Below, piece by piece: positions 25,781 to 35,830 of a stretch of DNA of 64,000 nt. Both the position numbers and the translations under genes were made by a program. The notes beneath the pieces are model-generated. The model was not told where the DNA came from. It did no database searches and saw nothing but the letters and a program-made list of their open reading frames with translations. Within the stretch, counting starts at the first letter, position 1. The number at the start of each line of letters is the position of its first letter. The DNA comes from Pseudomonas segetis (lineage in GTDB: Bacteria; Pseudomonadota; Gammaproteobacteria; Pseudomonadales; Pseudomonadaceae): NCBI RefSeq assembly GCF_900188155.1, contig NZ_FZOG01000008.1, forward strand, positions 1-64,000, given 5' to 3'.

Positions 25781-28555
25781 ATGGCAGTAAAATACCCCGC
25801 TATTCGTAAAAAATTCCCACTTCTGGTGACTAGTGGCCTATTGGCCTTACAACCTGTTGCCAGTCAATTCGCCGTGGCAGCCGAACAGTATGACTGTTCG
25901 GCTTCTGCATCCGGCGGCTGGGCCTGTACCCCCAAAACGGCTGATGCAGCAGTACCTGCGCGCCCGATTCACGATGAATCCAGCCTCAGTGCTCCCGCCA
26001 CTTCAGATACCCGAAACGGCGGCAAAGTTGCAGCAGCGGCTGTCGGCACCAAGCTTGTCACTGAAAGTGAAGGCAAGGGTCTGACCTCTCGCAGCGCAGA
26101 TTACAGCCATTTGGACTGGGTGCCTCGTGAAAAGTTATCCGAAGCGCAGCTCGCGGAGACAGCCCCGTACTGTTCGGGCGCCTACGTCGAGCCTGAGCGC
26201 CCGGGCATGAACGACGATACGCCGCTCAATCAAGCGCCAATGTTCGTCTCGGCCAAAGCCTCGCGCTACCAGCAGGAAGAGCAGATTGCCACGCTGGCCG
26301 GCGATGTCGTGATCCGCCAGGCAAGCATGCAAGTCGAGGCCGATGAGGCCAACCTGCGGCAAGCTGAAAACATCGGTGAGCTGAACGGCAACGTGCGACT
26401 GCGCGACAAGGGCGCCCTGGTTGTCGGCGATCACGCCGAGCTGCAACTGGACAACGGCGAAGCCAAGATCGACAACGCCGAATATGTCATGCACCGCGGC
26501 CATATCCGCGGTAACGCGCTTTACGCCAAACGTGAAGAAACCGCGATTATTCGCCTCAAAGACGGTACCTACACCAGCTGCGAACCTGGCAGCAATGCCT
26601 GGCACCTCAAAGGTAATAACATCACGCTGAACCCAGCCACCGGCTTCGGTACTGCGACCAACGTAACGCTGCGGGTCAAAGACTTCCCGGTGTTCTACAC
26701 GCCGTACATTTATTTCCCTATCGATGACCGTCGCCAGTCCGGCTTCCTGCCGCCAACCATTGGCAGCTCGAGCGACAACGGCTTCGAGCTGGAAACACCT
26801 TATTACTTCAACCTGGCTCCCAACTACGACGCCACCCTGTACCCGACGTACATGAGTGACCGTGGTCTGTTGATGGAAGGTGAAGGTCGTTACCTGACCA
26901 AGAGCAGCGAAGGCCAGATTGGCGCCGCCTACCTCAATGATGAAAACGACGACCGCAAGCTGCAGTCCGACTACAGTGACACCCGCTGGATGTACAGCTG
27001 GCAGCACAAGGGCGGCCTCAATAGCCGCCTGCTCGCTGAGGTCGACTACACCGACATCAGCGATCCCTACTATTTCCAGGATCTCAATACCGACCTGGGC
27101 ATCGATACGCCAGACTTCGTCAACCAGCGCGGCACCCTGACCTATCGCGGCGACAGCTATACCGCCCGCCTCAATGCCCAAGCCTATGAGCTGGCGACCA
27201 TCAGCGACATCACCCCGTATAACCGTCTGCCGCAAATCACCCTGGACGGCAAACTGCCATTCCAGCCGGGTGGCGTTCAGTTTGGCTACGGCACCGAGCT
27301 GGTTCGCTTTGATCGTGACCTGCGCCATGGCAACTACATCGACGAGGATGGCAACCCAGAGCGCCGCCTCGACGAGAACGTCAGAGGCCTGGCCCGCGCC
27401 AACGGTGACCGCCTGCACCTTGAACCATCGGTCAGCTTGCCGCTGGACTGGAGCTGGGGCTATATCAAGCCACAGGCTAAATACCTGTACACCAACTACG
27501 ACCTGGACCTGGACAGCCAGGGCAAGTCGACACTGCTCGCCGAACAGAAGTATGACAGCACGCAAAACCGTGGCGTTGGCATGCTCAGCGTCGACAGTGG
27601 CCTGTACTTTGACCGCAACACCCAGATGTTCGGCACCAACTACAGGCAGACCCTTGAGCCGCGCCTGTACTACCTCTATGTGCCGGAAGAAGACCAAACT
27701 GATATCCCAATTTTCGATACCAGTGAGAGCACCTTCAACTACAACTCTCTGTTCCGCGAAAACCGTTTCTCCGGTAAAGATCGCATTGGTGACGAGAACA
27801 AGCTATCGCTGGGCGTGACCAACCGCTGGATCGAAGAAAATGGCTTCGAGCGTCAGCGTTTCAGCATCGGCCAGGCCTTCTATTTTGCTGACCGCAAAGT
27901 GCAGCTCGCTGGCATCGACTACAAAACCCGTGACGACGCCCAGGCATCTGTTTCGCCTTACGCGCTGCAGTACCTGTATCGCTTCAACCGCGACTGGCGC
28001 TTCAGCTCGGATTTCAACTGGGACCCGGACAGCCACACAACTCGCTCCGGCAGCGCAATGTTCCACTACCAGCCTGAAGATAACCCGAACAAGGTTATCA
28101 ACGCCGGCTACCGCTATCGCAACGACACCGTGCGTTACGACCAGAGCACCGGTAACTGGGTTGTTGGCGGCGGTGACTACGGCACGCCAGGCAGCCCGAA
28201 CTACATCGAAGACTATTACAAGATCAGCCAGCACGACTTCTCGGTTATCTGGCCAATTGTCCCGCAGTGGAGCGTTATTTCGCGCTGGCAGTACGATTAC
28301 AGCCGCAACCGTACCCTCGAGGCCTTTGGTGGCTTTGAATACGACAGCTGCTGTTGGAAACTGCGTTTAATCAATCGTTACTGGATCGACAATGACGAAG
28401 TGAGCCAGAACCCATCGTTTAACGATGAGCCCGATCGCGGCATCTTCTTGCAGATCGTACTCAAAGGCCTGGGCGGCGTGACTGGCAATAAAACTGAATC
28501 TTTCCTCGACCAAGGCATTCAAGGTTATCGTGAACGTGAAGACAAAGCTTTCTGA
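25781..28555 (+). CDS. lptD: LPS-assembly outer-membrane protein LptD
   Basis: Outer-membrane beta-barrel that, with LptE, inserts lipopolysaccharide into the outer leaflet. The ATG at 25781 (GGA about 8 bp upstream) gives 924 aa starting MAVKYPAIRKKFPLL with a signal peptide ending near AVAAEQYDCS. The frame open far upstream is not part of the gene. The N-terminal jellyroll includes a conserved LptD block (YQQEEQIATLAGDVVIRQ). Cys pairs near residues 30-40 and in the C-terminal DSCCWKLRL are those used for the inter-domain disulfides. The remainder is a 26-strand-type barrel with alternating aromatic residues. The surA start overlaps its 3' end. Confidence 0.95.
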   Translation: MAVKYPAIRKKFPLLVTSGLLALQPVASQFAVAAEQYDCSASASGGWACTPKTADAAVPARPIHDESSLSAPATSDTRNGGKVAAAAVGTKLVTESEGKGLTSRSADYSHLDWVPREKLSEAQLAETAPYCSGAYVEPERPGMNDDTPLNQAPMFVSAKASRYQQEEQIATLAGDVVIRQASMQVEADEANLRQAENIGELNGNVRLRDKGALVVGDHAELQLDNGEAKIDNAEYVMHRGHIRGNALYAKREETAIIRLKDGTYTSCEPGSNAWHLKGNNITLNPATGFGTATNVTLRVKDFPVFYTPYIYFPIDDRRQSGFLPPTIGSSSDNGFELETPYYFNLAPNYDATLYPTYMSDRGLLMEGEGRYLTKSSEGQIGAAYLNDENDDRKLQSDYSDTRWMYSWQHKGGLNSRLLAEVDYTDISDPYYFQDLNTDLGIDTPDFVNQRGTLTYRGDSYTARLNAQAYELATISDITPYNRLPQITLDGKLPFQPGGVQFGYGTELVRFDRDLRHGNYIDEDGNPERRLDENVRGLARANGDRLHLEPSVSLPLDWSWGYIKPQAKYLYTNYDLDLDSQGKSTLLAEQKYDSTQNRGVGMLSVDSGLYFDRNTQMFGTNYRQTLEPRLYYLYVPEEDQTDIPIFDTSESTFNYNSLFRENRFSGKDRIGDENKLSLGVTNRWIEENGFERQRFSIGQAFYFADRKVQLAGIDYKTRDDAQASVSPYALQYLYRFNRDWRFSSDFNWDPDSHTTRSGSAMFHYQPEDNPNKVINAGYRYRNDTVRYDQSTGNWVVGGGDYGTPGSPNYIEDYYKISQHDFSVIWPIVPQWSVISRWQYDYSRNRTLEAFGGFEYDSCCWKLRLINRYWIDNDEVSQNPSFNDEPDRGIFLQIVLKGLGGVTGNKTESFLDQGIQGYREREDKAF

Positions 28556-29828
28556 TTACGTGCGCCCCCTGTTATTGGGCGCGATGTTGATAGGTAGTGC
28601 GGTACAGGCTGAAGTACAACCTCTGGACCGTGTAGCGGCCATCGTTGATAACGACGTAATCATGCAAAGCCAACTGAACGGTCGCATGAAAGAGGTTCAG
28701 CAGACCATCGCCAAGCGTGGGTCGACCTTGCCGCCGGAGCATGTACTCCAGCAGCAGGTACTGGAACGTCTGATTATCGAGGACATTCAGCTGCAGATTG
28801 GCGAACGCTCGGGCATCCGCATCACCGACGAGGAGCTCAACCAGGCCATCGGCACTATTGCCCAGCGCAATGGCATGACTGTTGACCAGTTCCGCGCCGC
28901 GCTGAACCGGGATGGCTTGTCGTTTGACGAGGCACGTGATCAGGTTCGCCGTGAAATGATCATCAGCCGTGTGCGCCAGCGCCGGGTTGCCGATCGCATC
29001 CAGGTTAGCGACCAGGAAGTCCAGAACTTCCTCAACTCAGACTTGGGCAAGATGCAACTGTCCGAAGAGTTTCGCCTGGCCAACATCCTGGTACCGGTGC
29101 CGGAAGGTGCAGCGCCTGAACAGGTTCAAGCTGCCGAACAGCAAGCCCGGGACCTTTACCAGCAATTGCAGCAAGGCGCTGATTTCGCCCAGCTGGCAAT
29201 TGCGCGCTCGTCCAGCGAAACAGCCCTGGAAGGTGGCGAAATGGGCTGGCGCAAGGCTGGCCAGTTACCTCCGCCCTTCGACAGCATGCTGAGCAAAATG
29301 AGCGTAGGCGATGTGACTGAACCTGTGCGCACACCTGGTGGCTTTATCATCATCAAGCTCCAGGAAAAGCGTGGTGGTGGCGCTCAGGTGCGTGACGAGG
29401 TCAGTGTTCGCCATATTCTGATCAAGCCAAATGCCATCCGTAGCGACGCCGAGAGCCAGCGTCTGGCCGAACGTCTCTACGAGCGGATCAAAGCCGGCGA
29501 AGATTTTGCCGAACTGGCAAAAAACTACTCCGAAGACCCAGGCTCGGCGCTCAACGGCGGCAAGCTTGACTGGATCGATCCATCTGCACTGGTTCCCGAG
29601 TTCCGCGAAGTGATGGACTCGACCCCGAGCGGTGAAGTATCCAAGCCATTCAAGTCGCGTTATGGCTGGCACGTCCTTGAAGTCATGGGCCGCCGCGCCA
29701 CTGACAGCAGCGAGCAATATCGCAAGCAGCAGGCTCAGACCATCCTGCGCAACCGTAAGTACGACGAAGAACTGCAAGCCTGGCTGCGGCAGATCCGCGA
29801 CGAGGCTTACGTAGAAATCAAGCAGTGA
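28530..29828 (+). CDS. surA: Periplasmic chaperone/peptidyl-prolyl isomerase SurA
   Basis: Escorts outer-membrane proteins, including LptD, across the periplasm. 432 aa from GTG at 28530 (AAGG 6 bp upstream; another GTG two codons on is possible). A signal peptide ends ...IGSAVQAEVQPLDRV. A SurA N-terminal helical domain (about 25-170) is followed by two parvulin domains (about 175-275 and 285-385; second with VRHILIKPNAIRSDAES) and a C-terminal helix. It overlaps lptD by 26 bp and its stop overlaps pdxA as GTGA. Confidence 0.96.
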   Translation: MNVKTKLSDYVRPLLLGAMLIGSAVQAEVQPLDRVAAIVDNDVIMQSQLNGRMKEVQQTIAKRGSTLPPEHVLQQQVLERLIIEDIQLQIGERSGIRITDEELNQAIGTIAQRNGMTVDQFRAALNRDGLSFDEARDQVRREMIISRVRQRRVADRIQVSDQEVQNFLNSDLGKMQLSEEFRLANILVPVPEGAAPEQVQAAEQQARDLYQQLQQGADFAQLAIARSSSETALEGGEMGWRKAGQLPPPFDSMLSKMSVGDVTEPVRTPGGFIIIKLQEKRGGGAQVRDEVSVRHILIKPNAIRSDAESQRLAERLYERIKAGEDFAELAKNYSEDPGSALNGGKLDWIDPSALVPEFREVMDSTPSGEVSKPFKSRYGWHVLEVMGRRATDSSEQYRKQQAQTILRNRKYDEELQAWLRQIRDEAYVEIKQ

Positions 29829-30820
29829 AAACGCAACGTTTTGCACTGACGCCAGGTGAGCCGGCAGGCATAGGTCCCGACCTATGCCTGCTGCTTGCCC
29901 AGCATACACAACCACAGCCACTCATAGTTATTGCCAGTCACGTACTGCTTGCAGAACGTGCAGCCTTGCTTGGCTTGAAAGTCAGTTTGATCAACACAAC
30001 TCCTGACGCCTGGCCAGATCAGCCCGCTCCGGCAGGCAGCCTGTATGTCTGGGATACACCACTTGCCGCCCCGGTAATAGCGGGCCAGTTAAATGCAGCT
30101 AACGCGGATTATGTGCTGCAAACGCTGACCCGCGCAGGACAGGGCTGTCTTGATGGCCACTTTGCCGGGATGATTACCGCCCCCGTTCACAAGGGCGTGA
30201 TCAACGAATCCGGCATTGCCTTCTCCGGCCACACCGAATTTCTGGCCGAGCTAACGCACACCGAACAGGTGGTCATGATGCTCGCGACCCACGGCCTGCG
30301 AGTCGCCTTGGTAACCACCCACCTACCGCTTAAAGATGTGGCGGCGGCAATCACAGCCGAACGCCTGAGCCGGGTCACCCGCATCCTCTACAACGACCTG
30401 CGCAGTAAATTCGGCCTTGCCAACCCGCGCATCCTGGTATGCGGCCTGAACCCCCACGCAGGCGAAGGCGGCCACCTGGGACGAGAAGAGATAGAGGTCA
30501 TCGAACCTGCCCTTGAGCGCCTGCGCGCCGAAGGCATAAATCTTGTTGGCCCGCTCCCTGCCGATACATTGTTCACTCCAAAACACCTCGACCATTGCGA
30601 TGCGGTGCTTGCGATGTATCATGACCAGGGCTTGCCGGTGCTCAAGTTCAAAGGGTTCGGCGCAGCGGTGAATATAACCCTGGGCCTGCCGATTATCCGC
30701 ACTTCGGTCGACCACGGTACCGCACTCGACTTGGCAGGCAGTGGCAAGATCGACAGCGGCAGCATGGACGTCGCCCTGCAAACAGCCTACGAGATGGCCG
30801 CCAGCCAATCAGGCAACTGA
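29825..30820 (+). CDS. pdxA: 4-hydroxythreonine-4-phosphate dehydrogenase
   Basis: NAD-dependent, metal-requiring step of pyridoxal-5-phosphate synthesis. 331 aa from GTG 29825, coupled to surA by a GTGA overlap. Family segments visible: LTPGEPAGIGPDL, ITAPVHKGVINESGIAFSGHTEFLAELT, THLPLKDV, GLNPHAGEGGHLGREE, MYHDQGLPVLKFKGFG and TSVDHGTALDLAG, which carry the metal histidines. Confidence 0.96.
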   Translation: MKTQRFALTPGEPAGIGPDLCLLLAQHTQPQPLIVIASHVLLAERAALLGLKVSLINTTPDAWPDQPAPAGSLYVWDTPLAAPVIAGQLNAANADYVLQTLTRAGQGCLDGHFAGMITAPVHKGVINESGIAFSGHTEFLAELTHTEQVVMMLATHGLRVALVTTHLPLKDVAAAITAERLSRVTRILYNDLRSKFGLANPRILVCGLNPHAGEGGHLGREEIEVIEPALERLRAEGINLVGPLPADTLFTPKHLDHCDAVLAMYHDQGLPVLKFKGFGAAVNITLGLPIIRTSVDHGTALDLAGSGKIDSGSMDVALQTAYEMAASQSGN

Positions 30821-30943
30821 GCGTCGATGACGGGCCACGCCAGGGTGCCGACTCCCTGTTAAACTAGGCAATCAATATTCTTTTATATTCGCTTTAAGCT
30901 CGGCTTGACGCTTGGAGCTGCTTTTAAAGCCTGAGAGCTACTA

Positions 30944-31765
30944 ATGTCCGAGAGCTACCAACACCGCGCGCGCAAACGCTTTGGCCAGAACTTCCTGCAT
31001 GACGCCGGCGTCATTCACCGCATCCTTCGCGCAATCCATGCCAAAGAAGCAGAACACCTGCTAGAGATCGGCCCGGGACAAGGTGCCCTGACTGAAGGCC
31101 TGCTCAACAGCGGTGCGCAGTTGGATGTAATTGAGCTCGATAAAGACCTCATTCCGATCCTGCAAGCCAAGTTCGGCAGCCAGCCGCGCTTTCGCCTGAA
31201 TCAGGGCGACGCCCTGAAGTTTGACTTCCAGCGTCTTGAAGCGCAGCCGCGCAGTCTGCGCGTCGTCGGCAACCTGCCGTACAACATCTCGACCCCGCTG
31301 ATATTCCACCTGCTGGACAATGCCTCACTGATCCGCGACATGCACTTCATGCTGCAAAAGGAAGTGGTTGAACGCCTGGCCGCTGGCCCTGGCGGTGGTG
31401 ACTGGGGCCGTCTATCGATCATGGTGCAGTACCATTGCCGGGTAGAACACTTGTTCAATGTTGGACCGGGTGCGTTCAACCCGCCCCCTAAAGTTGACTC
31501 GGCCATTGTCCGCCTGGTGCCGCACGAAGTGTTGCCTCATCCAGCCAAAGATCACAAGCTACTGGAGCGAGTGGTCCGCGAAGCCTTCAATCAGCGCCGT
31601 AAAACCCTGCGCAACACGCTCAAGGCCTTATTGCCGGCCAGCGAGATAGAAGCTGCGGGTGTCGATGGCAGTCTGCGTCCCGAACAGCTCGACCTTGCCG
31701 CGTTCGTGCGCCTGGCCGACAAGCTTGCCGAGCAGATTGCACCTGGCGAGCCGAACCCGGAATAA
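30944..31765 (+). CDS. rsmA: 16S rRNA dimethyladenosine transferase KsgA
   Basis: Dimethylates two adjacent adenosines near the 3' end of 16S rRNA during 30S assembly. The 273-aa product has the SAM-binding LEIGPGQGALTEGLL and the catalytic VVGNLPYNISTPL (motif IV NLPY), with the C-terminal helical domain. It sits 123 bp after pdxA and 102 bp before apaG, the classical surA-pdxA-ksgA-apaG-apaH order. The symbol rsmA here means the methyltransferase (ksgA), not the CsrA-type regulator. Confidence 0.96.
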   Translation: MSESYQHRARKRFGQNFLHDAGVIHRILRAIHAKEAEHLLEIGPGQGALTEGLLNSGAQLDVIELDKDLIPILQAKFGSQPRFRLNQGDALKFDFQRLEAQPRSLRVVGNLPYNISTPLIFHLLDNASLIRDMHFMLQKEVVERLAAGPGGGDWGRLSIMVQYHCRVEHLFNVGPGAFNPPPKVDSAIVRLVPHEVLPHPAKDHKLLERVVREAFNQRRKTLRNTLKALLPASEIEAAGVDGSLRPEQLDLAAFVRLADKLAEQIAPGEPNPE

Positions 31766-31867
31766 CCCCTGAGGCCTTGTGCCCGCTACAAACGGGCAGC
31801 AACCCCAGCCATACGTTTTAATCAATAGATAGCCGCCACAGCACCACCTAAACCAGCAGGTTTGAGC

Positions 31868-32248
31868 ATGCCAGATTCGCCATATCAAATAGACGTCAGC
31901 GTTGCGACTCAATACCTGCCGGAGCAGTCACAGGTCGAGCAACACCGCTTCGCATTTGCCTATACCGTGACCATCACCAACAACGGCCAGCTTGCTGCCA
32001 AGTTGCTCTCGCGCCACTGGTTGATCACCGATGGCGAAGGCCGCGTGCAGGAGGTTCGTGGCGCCGGCGTGGTCGGTGAACAACCATTGATAGCACCAGG
32101 CCACAGCCACACTTACACCAGCGGCACTGTCATGACTACACGAGTTGGCACCATGCAAGGCAGCTACCAGATGATTGCCGAAGACGGTACGTCCTTCGAT
32201 GCCCAAATCGCGCCCTTTCGTCTAGCCGTCCCAGGTTCACTGCACTAA
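31868..32248 (+). CDS. apaG: ApaG protein
   Basis: 126-aa Ig/fibronectin-III-like beta protein. A conserved companion of apaH of uncertain biochemical role, linked to Co2+/Mg2+ homeostasis in enterics. Family motifs: RFAFAYTVTITNNG, RHWLITDGEGRVQEVRGAGVVGEQPLI, GHSHTYTSG and MQGSYQM. The ATG at 31868 is preferred over the TTG two codons earlier. Its TAA overlaps the apaH ATG by one base. Confidence 0.94.
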   Translation: MPDSPYQIDVSVATQYLPEQSQVEQHRFAFAYTVTITNNGQLAAKLLSRHWLITDGEGRVQEVRGAGVVGEQPLIAPGHSHTYTSGTVMTTRVGTMQGSYQMIAEDGTSFDAQIAPFRLAVPGSLH

Positions 32249-33072
32249 TGACCACTTACGCTGTTGGCGACCTGCAAGGCTGCCTTGAACCCCTTAAATG
32301 CTTGCTCGAACAAGTCGCCTTCGACCCCGCCAAGGATAAACTCTGGCTCGCGGGCGACCTGGTCAACCGCGGCCCTGAATCGCTGGCGACATTGCGCTTC
32401 CTCTACGCCATGCGCGACTGCGTGACCTGCGTGCTGGGCAATCATGACCTTCACCTGCTTGCCGTTTCGCACAACGTCGAACGCCTGAAGAAGTCCGACA
32501 CGCTACAAGAGATCCTCGACGCACCAGACCGGGCAGACCTGCTCGACTGGCTGCGCCAGCAAAAACTCATGCACTATGACCCCAAGCGCAACCTGGCCAT
32601 GGTGCACGCAGGCATTGCTCCACAATGGAGCATCGACAAGGCGCTCAAGCGCGCCGCTGAAGTCGAAGCGGTGCTGCGTGACGACAGCCGCCTCAAGACG
32701 TTTCTCGATGGCATGTACGGCAACGAGCCCACTGTGTGGAGTAACGAGCTAAGCGGCATCCCGCGCCTGCGGGTGATCACCAATTACTTCACCCGCATGC
32801 GCTTCTGCGCGGCAGACGGGACCCTCGACCTGAAGAGCAAGGAAGGCCTGGACACCGCGCCTGCCGGCTATCAACCCTGGTTCAGCCACGACCAGCGTAA
32901 AAGCCGGGGCACCAAGATTATCTTCGGCCATTGGGCGGCGCTTGAAGGCAAGTGCCCAGAGCCCGATCTATATGCCCTGGATACCGGCTGTGTCTGGGGC
33001 GGCGCCCTGACATTGATGAATATCGACAATGCTAAACTGCATCGCTGTGAATGCAGTAAGGAAAGCCAATGA
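32248..33072 (+). CDS. apaH: Symmetrical bis(5'-nucleosyl)-tetraphosphatase
   Basis: Hydrolyses Ap4A to two ADP, and in enterics also removes Np4 caps from RNA. The 274-aa calcineurin-like phosphoesterase has the metal motifs GDLQGCLEPL, GDLVNRGPES and LGNHDLHLL, with a later FGHWAALEG. Translationally coupled to apaG (TAATG) and glpE (ATGA). Confidence 0.96.
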   Translation: MTTYAVGDLQGCLEPLKCLLEQVAFDPAKDKLWLAGDLVNRGPESLATLRFLYAMRDCVTCVLGNHDLHLLAVSHNVERLKKSDTLQEILDAPDRADLLDWLRQQKLMHYDPKRNLAMVHAGIAPQWSIDKALKRAAEVEAVLRDDSRLKTFLDGMYGNEPTVWSNELSGIPRLRVITNYFTRMRFCAADGTLDLKSKEGLDTAPAGYQPWFSHDQRKSRGTKIIFGHWAALEGKCPEPDLYALDTGCVWGGALTLMNIDNAKLHRCECSKESQ

Positions 33073-33398
33073 GTGAATTCAAGCGAATCTCCCCTGAGCA
33101 GGCCCAGGCGCTGCGCCAGCAAGGTGCCGTGGTGGTCGACATCAGGGACCCGGACAGCTTTGCTGCAGGCCACATCAGCGGCTCACAGCACCTTGATAAT
33201 CATTCACTGGTCGATTTCATTGCCCAGGCGGACCTTGATCATCCCCTGATTGTCTCCTGCTACCACGGCAACTCCAGCCAGGGCGCCGCAGCCTATTTGA
33301 TCGGCCAGGGTTTTACCGATGTCTACAGCCTGGATGGTGGCTTTGAGCTATGGCATGCACGCTTCCCTGGCGAAACCAGCAAGTCTGATCAGGAATAA
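33069..33398 (+). CDS. glpE: Thiosulfate sulfurtransferase GlpE (single-domain rhodanese)
   Basis: Moves sulfane sulfur from thiosulfate to cyanide or thiols such as thioredoxin. The 109-aa single rhodanese domain has VDIRDPDSFAAGHI and the active-site loop SCYHGNSS with the catalytic Cys64. It is the last gene of the lptD-to-glpE run. Confidence 0.94.
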   Translation: MSEFKRISPEQAQALRQQGAVVVDIRDPDSFAAGHISGSQHLDNHSLVDFIAQADLDHPLIVSCYHGNSSQGAAAYLIGQGFTDVYSLDGGFELWHARFPGETSKSDQE

Positions 33399-33811
33399 TT
33401 TTTTACATCACGCCAAGCCGCACCAGCCAAGGCTTGGCGCCCTCTTCTGGCATTTCCATCATAAGGATATGGCCACTTGACGCTTGACCTCTCTGATTAC
33501 CAACTATCATTTATCTTAGGCCATCTAAATACCAAGTAGAGCCTGCCAACCGGCATCCGGGCCATCGGTATGATAGGAACCTAATGAAAGCCAGCAAGCG
33601 AGGGCGGTGCAAAGCATCAAGATGCTAAAACGCGGTTTGCCAAGGCAAGCCGGCCCACTGAGCAGATTGGTCACAATGCACTGCCTGGCGCAGCAATTTT
33701 CAGAGGTTCAGTAGGTGCTCTGGGGGGATATCCACGGCTGGTACTCAGCCAACCACCAACGCCTGCACGACCGATCCCGAGCCGTCTCTGGACATTGAGC
33801 GAGGTGAAGTC
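33399..33811. other. 413-bp intergenic region upstream of prkA
   Basis: No coding sequence. An inverted repeat GCCAAGCC (33412-33419) / GGCTTGGC (33431-33438) right after glpE could be a weak terminator without a T-run. The rest must contain the prkA promoter and a long leader. I looked for a sigma54 -24/-12 pair (GG-N10-GC with TGGCAC..TTGC) and found no convincing match. The prkA ribosome-binding site is GAGG near 33800. Confidence 0.5.
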
Positions 33812-35734
33812 ATGAGCATTTTCAGTCACTTCCAACAACGTTTCGAATCGACACGCCAGGAAGAGCTGTCTCTGCAGGAGTATCTCGAGCTATGTAAGCA
33901 GGATCGTAGCGCTTACGCCTCGGCCGCAGAGCGCTTATTGCTGGCAATTGGCGAACCGGAACTACTCGATACATCAAGCAACTCGCGATTATCAAGAATA
34001 TTCTCGAACAAGGTCATACGGCGCTACCCGGCGTTTGCGGACTTCCACGGCATGGAAGAATGCATTGACCAGATCGTTTCCTATTTTCGCCATGCGGCCC
34101 AAGGCCTCGAAGAAAAGAAACAAATTCTCTACCTCCTTGGCCCAGTGGGCGGCGGCAAGTCTTCTCTGGCCGAAAAACTCAAGCACTTGATGGAAAAAGT
34201 CCCTTTCTATGCAATCAAGGACTCGCCGGTCTTCGAGTCTCCGCTTGGCCTGTTTAGCGATGCCGAAGACGGCGCAATCCTCGAAGAGGAGTACGGCATT
34301 CCCCGACGCTACCTCAACAGCATCATGTCGCCCTGGGCTACCAAGCGTCTTGCCGAATTTGGCGGCGACATCAGCCAGTTCCGCGTGGTTAAGCTCTACC
34401 CTTCGATTCTCAAGCAAATTGCCGTCGCCAAAACCGAACCTGGCGATGAAAACAACCAAGATATCTCCGCCCTGGTCGGCAAGGTCGATATCCGCAAGCT
34501 GGAAGAGTATCCACAGAACGACGCCGACGCCTACAGCTACTCGGGCGCCCTGTGCCGGGCTAACCAGGGCATGATGGAATTCGTCGAGATGTTCAAGGCA
34601 CCGATCAAGGTGCTCCACCCATTGCTCACGGCCACCCAGGAAGGCAACTACAACAGCACCGAGGGCCTTGGGGCAATTCCCTACAACGGCATACTGCTGG
34701 CGCACTCCAACGAATCTGAATGGCACAGCTTCCGTAACAACAAGAACAACGAGGCGTTCATCGACCGGATCTATATCGTTAAAGTGCCGTATTGCTTGCG
34801 CGTCAGCGATGAAATCAAGATCTACGACAAATTACTGGTCAACAGCTCCCTGGCCAACGCGCACTGCGCGCCTGACACCCTGAAGATGCTTGCCCAATTC
34901 TCGGTCTTGTCGCGGCTCAAAGAGCCTGAGAACTCGAATATCTACTCGAAAATGCGCGTCTATGACGGTGAAAACCTCAAGGACACCGACCCCAAGGCCA
35001 AGTCGATCCAGGAATATCGCGACAGCGCTGGCGTCGATGAAGGCATGAATGGCCTTTCAACCCGCTTCGCCTTCAAGATACTGTCAAAAGTCTTCAACTT
35101 CGACGCCAATGAAGTCGCCGCCAACCCGGTGCATCTGCTCTACGTGCTCGAACAACAGATTGAGCAGGAGCAATTCCCGGCTGAAGTGCGCGAGCGCTAT
35201 CTACGCTTTATCAAGGAATACCTGGCACCGCGCTATATCGAGTTTATTGGCAAGGAGATCCAGACCGCTTACCTCGAATCCTACAGCGAATATGGCCAGA
35301 ACATTTTCGACCGCTACGTGCTGTACGCCGACTTCTGGATTCAGGACCAGGAATACCGCGACCCGGAAACCGGTGAAATCCTCAACCGTGTAGCACTCAA
35401 CGAAGAACTGGAAAAAATCGAGAAGCCAGCCGGCATCAGCAATCCAAAGGATTTCCGCAACGAAATCGTCAACTTCGTATTGCGTGCCCGAGCCAACAAT
35501 AACGGCAAGAACCCAACCTGGCTCAGTTACGAGAAGCTGCGCGTGGTGATCGAGAAGAAAATGTTCTCCAACACCGAGGACCTGCTGCCAGTCATCAGTT
35601 TCAACGCCAAGGCCAGTAAAGAGGATCAACAGAAACACAACGACTTCGTGACCCGCATGGTTGAACGCGGTTACACCGATAAACAAGTTCGCCTGCTGTC
35701 CGAGTGGTATCTACGGGTACGTAAATCACAGTAA
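33812..35734 (+). CDS. prkA: PrkA serine protein kinase (AAA-type)
   Basis: 640-aa AAA ATPase with a C-terminal PrkA kinase domain (YeaG family), implicated in nutrient-starvation and stationary-phase stress in enterics. Walker A is LGPVGGGKSSLAEKL. The AAA_PrkA domain covers roughly residues 20-380 and the C-terminal domain (HLLYVLEQQIEQEQF...) the remainder. It is followed by yeaH and spoVR, a trio that co-occurs across proteobacteria. Confidence 0.95.
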   Translation: MSIFSHFQQRFESTRQEELSLQEYLELCKQDRSAYASAAERLLLAIGEPELLDTSSNSRLSRIFSNKVIRRYPAFADFHGMEECIDQIVSYFRHAAQGLEEKKQILYLLGPVGGGKSSLAEKLKHLMEKVPFYAIKDSPVFESPLGLFSDAEDGAILEEEYGIPRRYLNSIMSPWATKRLAEFGGDISQFRVVKLYPSILKQIAVAKTEPGDENNQDISALVGKVDIRKLEEYPQNDADAYSYSGALCRANQGMMEFVEMFKAPIKVLHPLLTATQEGNYNSTEGLGAIPYNGILLAHSNESEWHSFRNNKNNEAFIDRIYIVKVPYCLRVSDEIKIYDKLLVNSSLANAHCAPDTLKMLAQFSVLSRLKEPENSNIYSKMRVYDGENLKDTDPKAKSIQEYRDSAGVDEGMNGLSTRFAFKILSKVFNFDANEVAANPVHLLYVLEQQIEQEQFPAEVRERYLRFIKEYLAPRYIEFIGKEIQTAYLESYSEYGQNIFDRYVLYADFWIQDQEYRDPETGEILNRVALNEELEKIEKPAGISNPKDFRNEIVNFVLRARANNNGKNPTWLSYEKLRVVIEKKMFSNTEDLLPVISFNAKASKEDQQKHNDFVTRMVERGYTDKQVRLLSEWYLRVRKSQ

Positions 35735-35830
35735 CCGAGCCCCACGCGGGTTGCTGCGGGCACTCAAGCGCCCGCTGGCCATAGAGGTGCCTGAGCCCAG
35801 TCTGGTTCAGGCATGCTCTAAGGAGAAGTC

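Noticed and set aside
26135..27697. 520-codon open frame antisense to lptD
   Set aside because: Hydrophobic Val/Ala-rich translation typical of an antisense shadow; lptD itself is fully supported.
33399..33811. Sigma54 (-24/-12) promoter for prkA
   Set aside because: prkA-type operons can be RpoN/NtrC linked in enterics, but no GG-N10-GC element with adequate flanks is visible.
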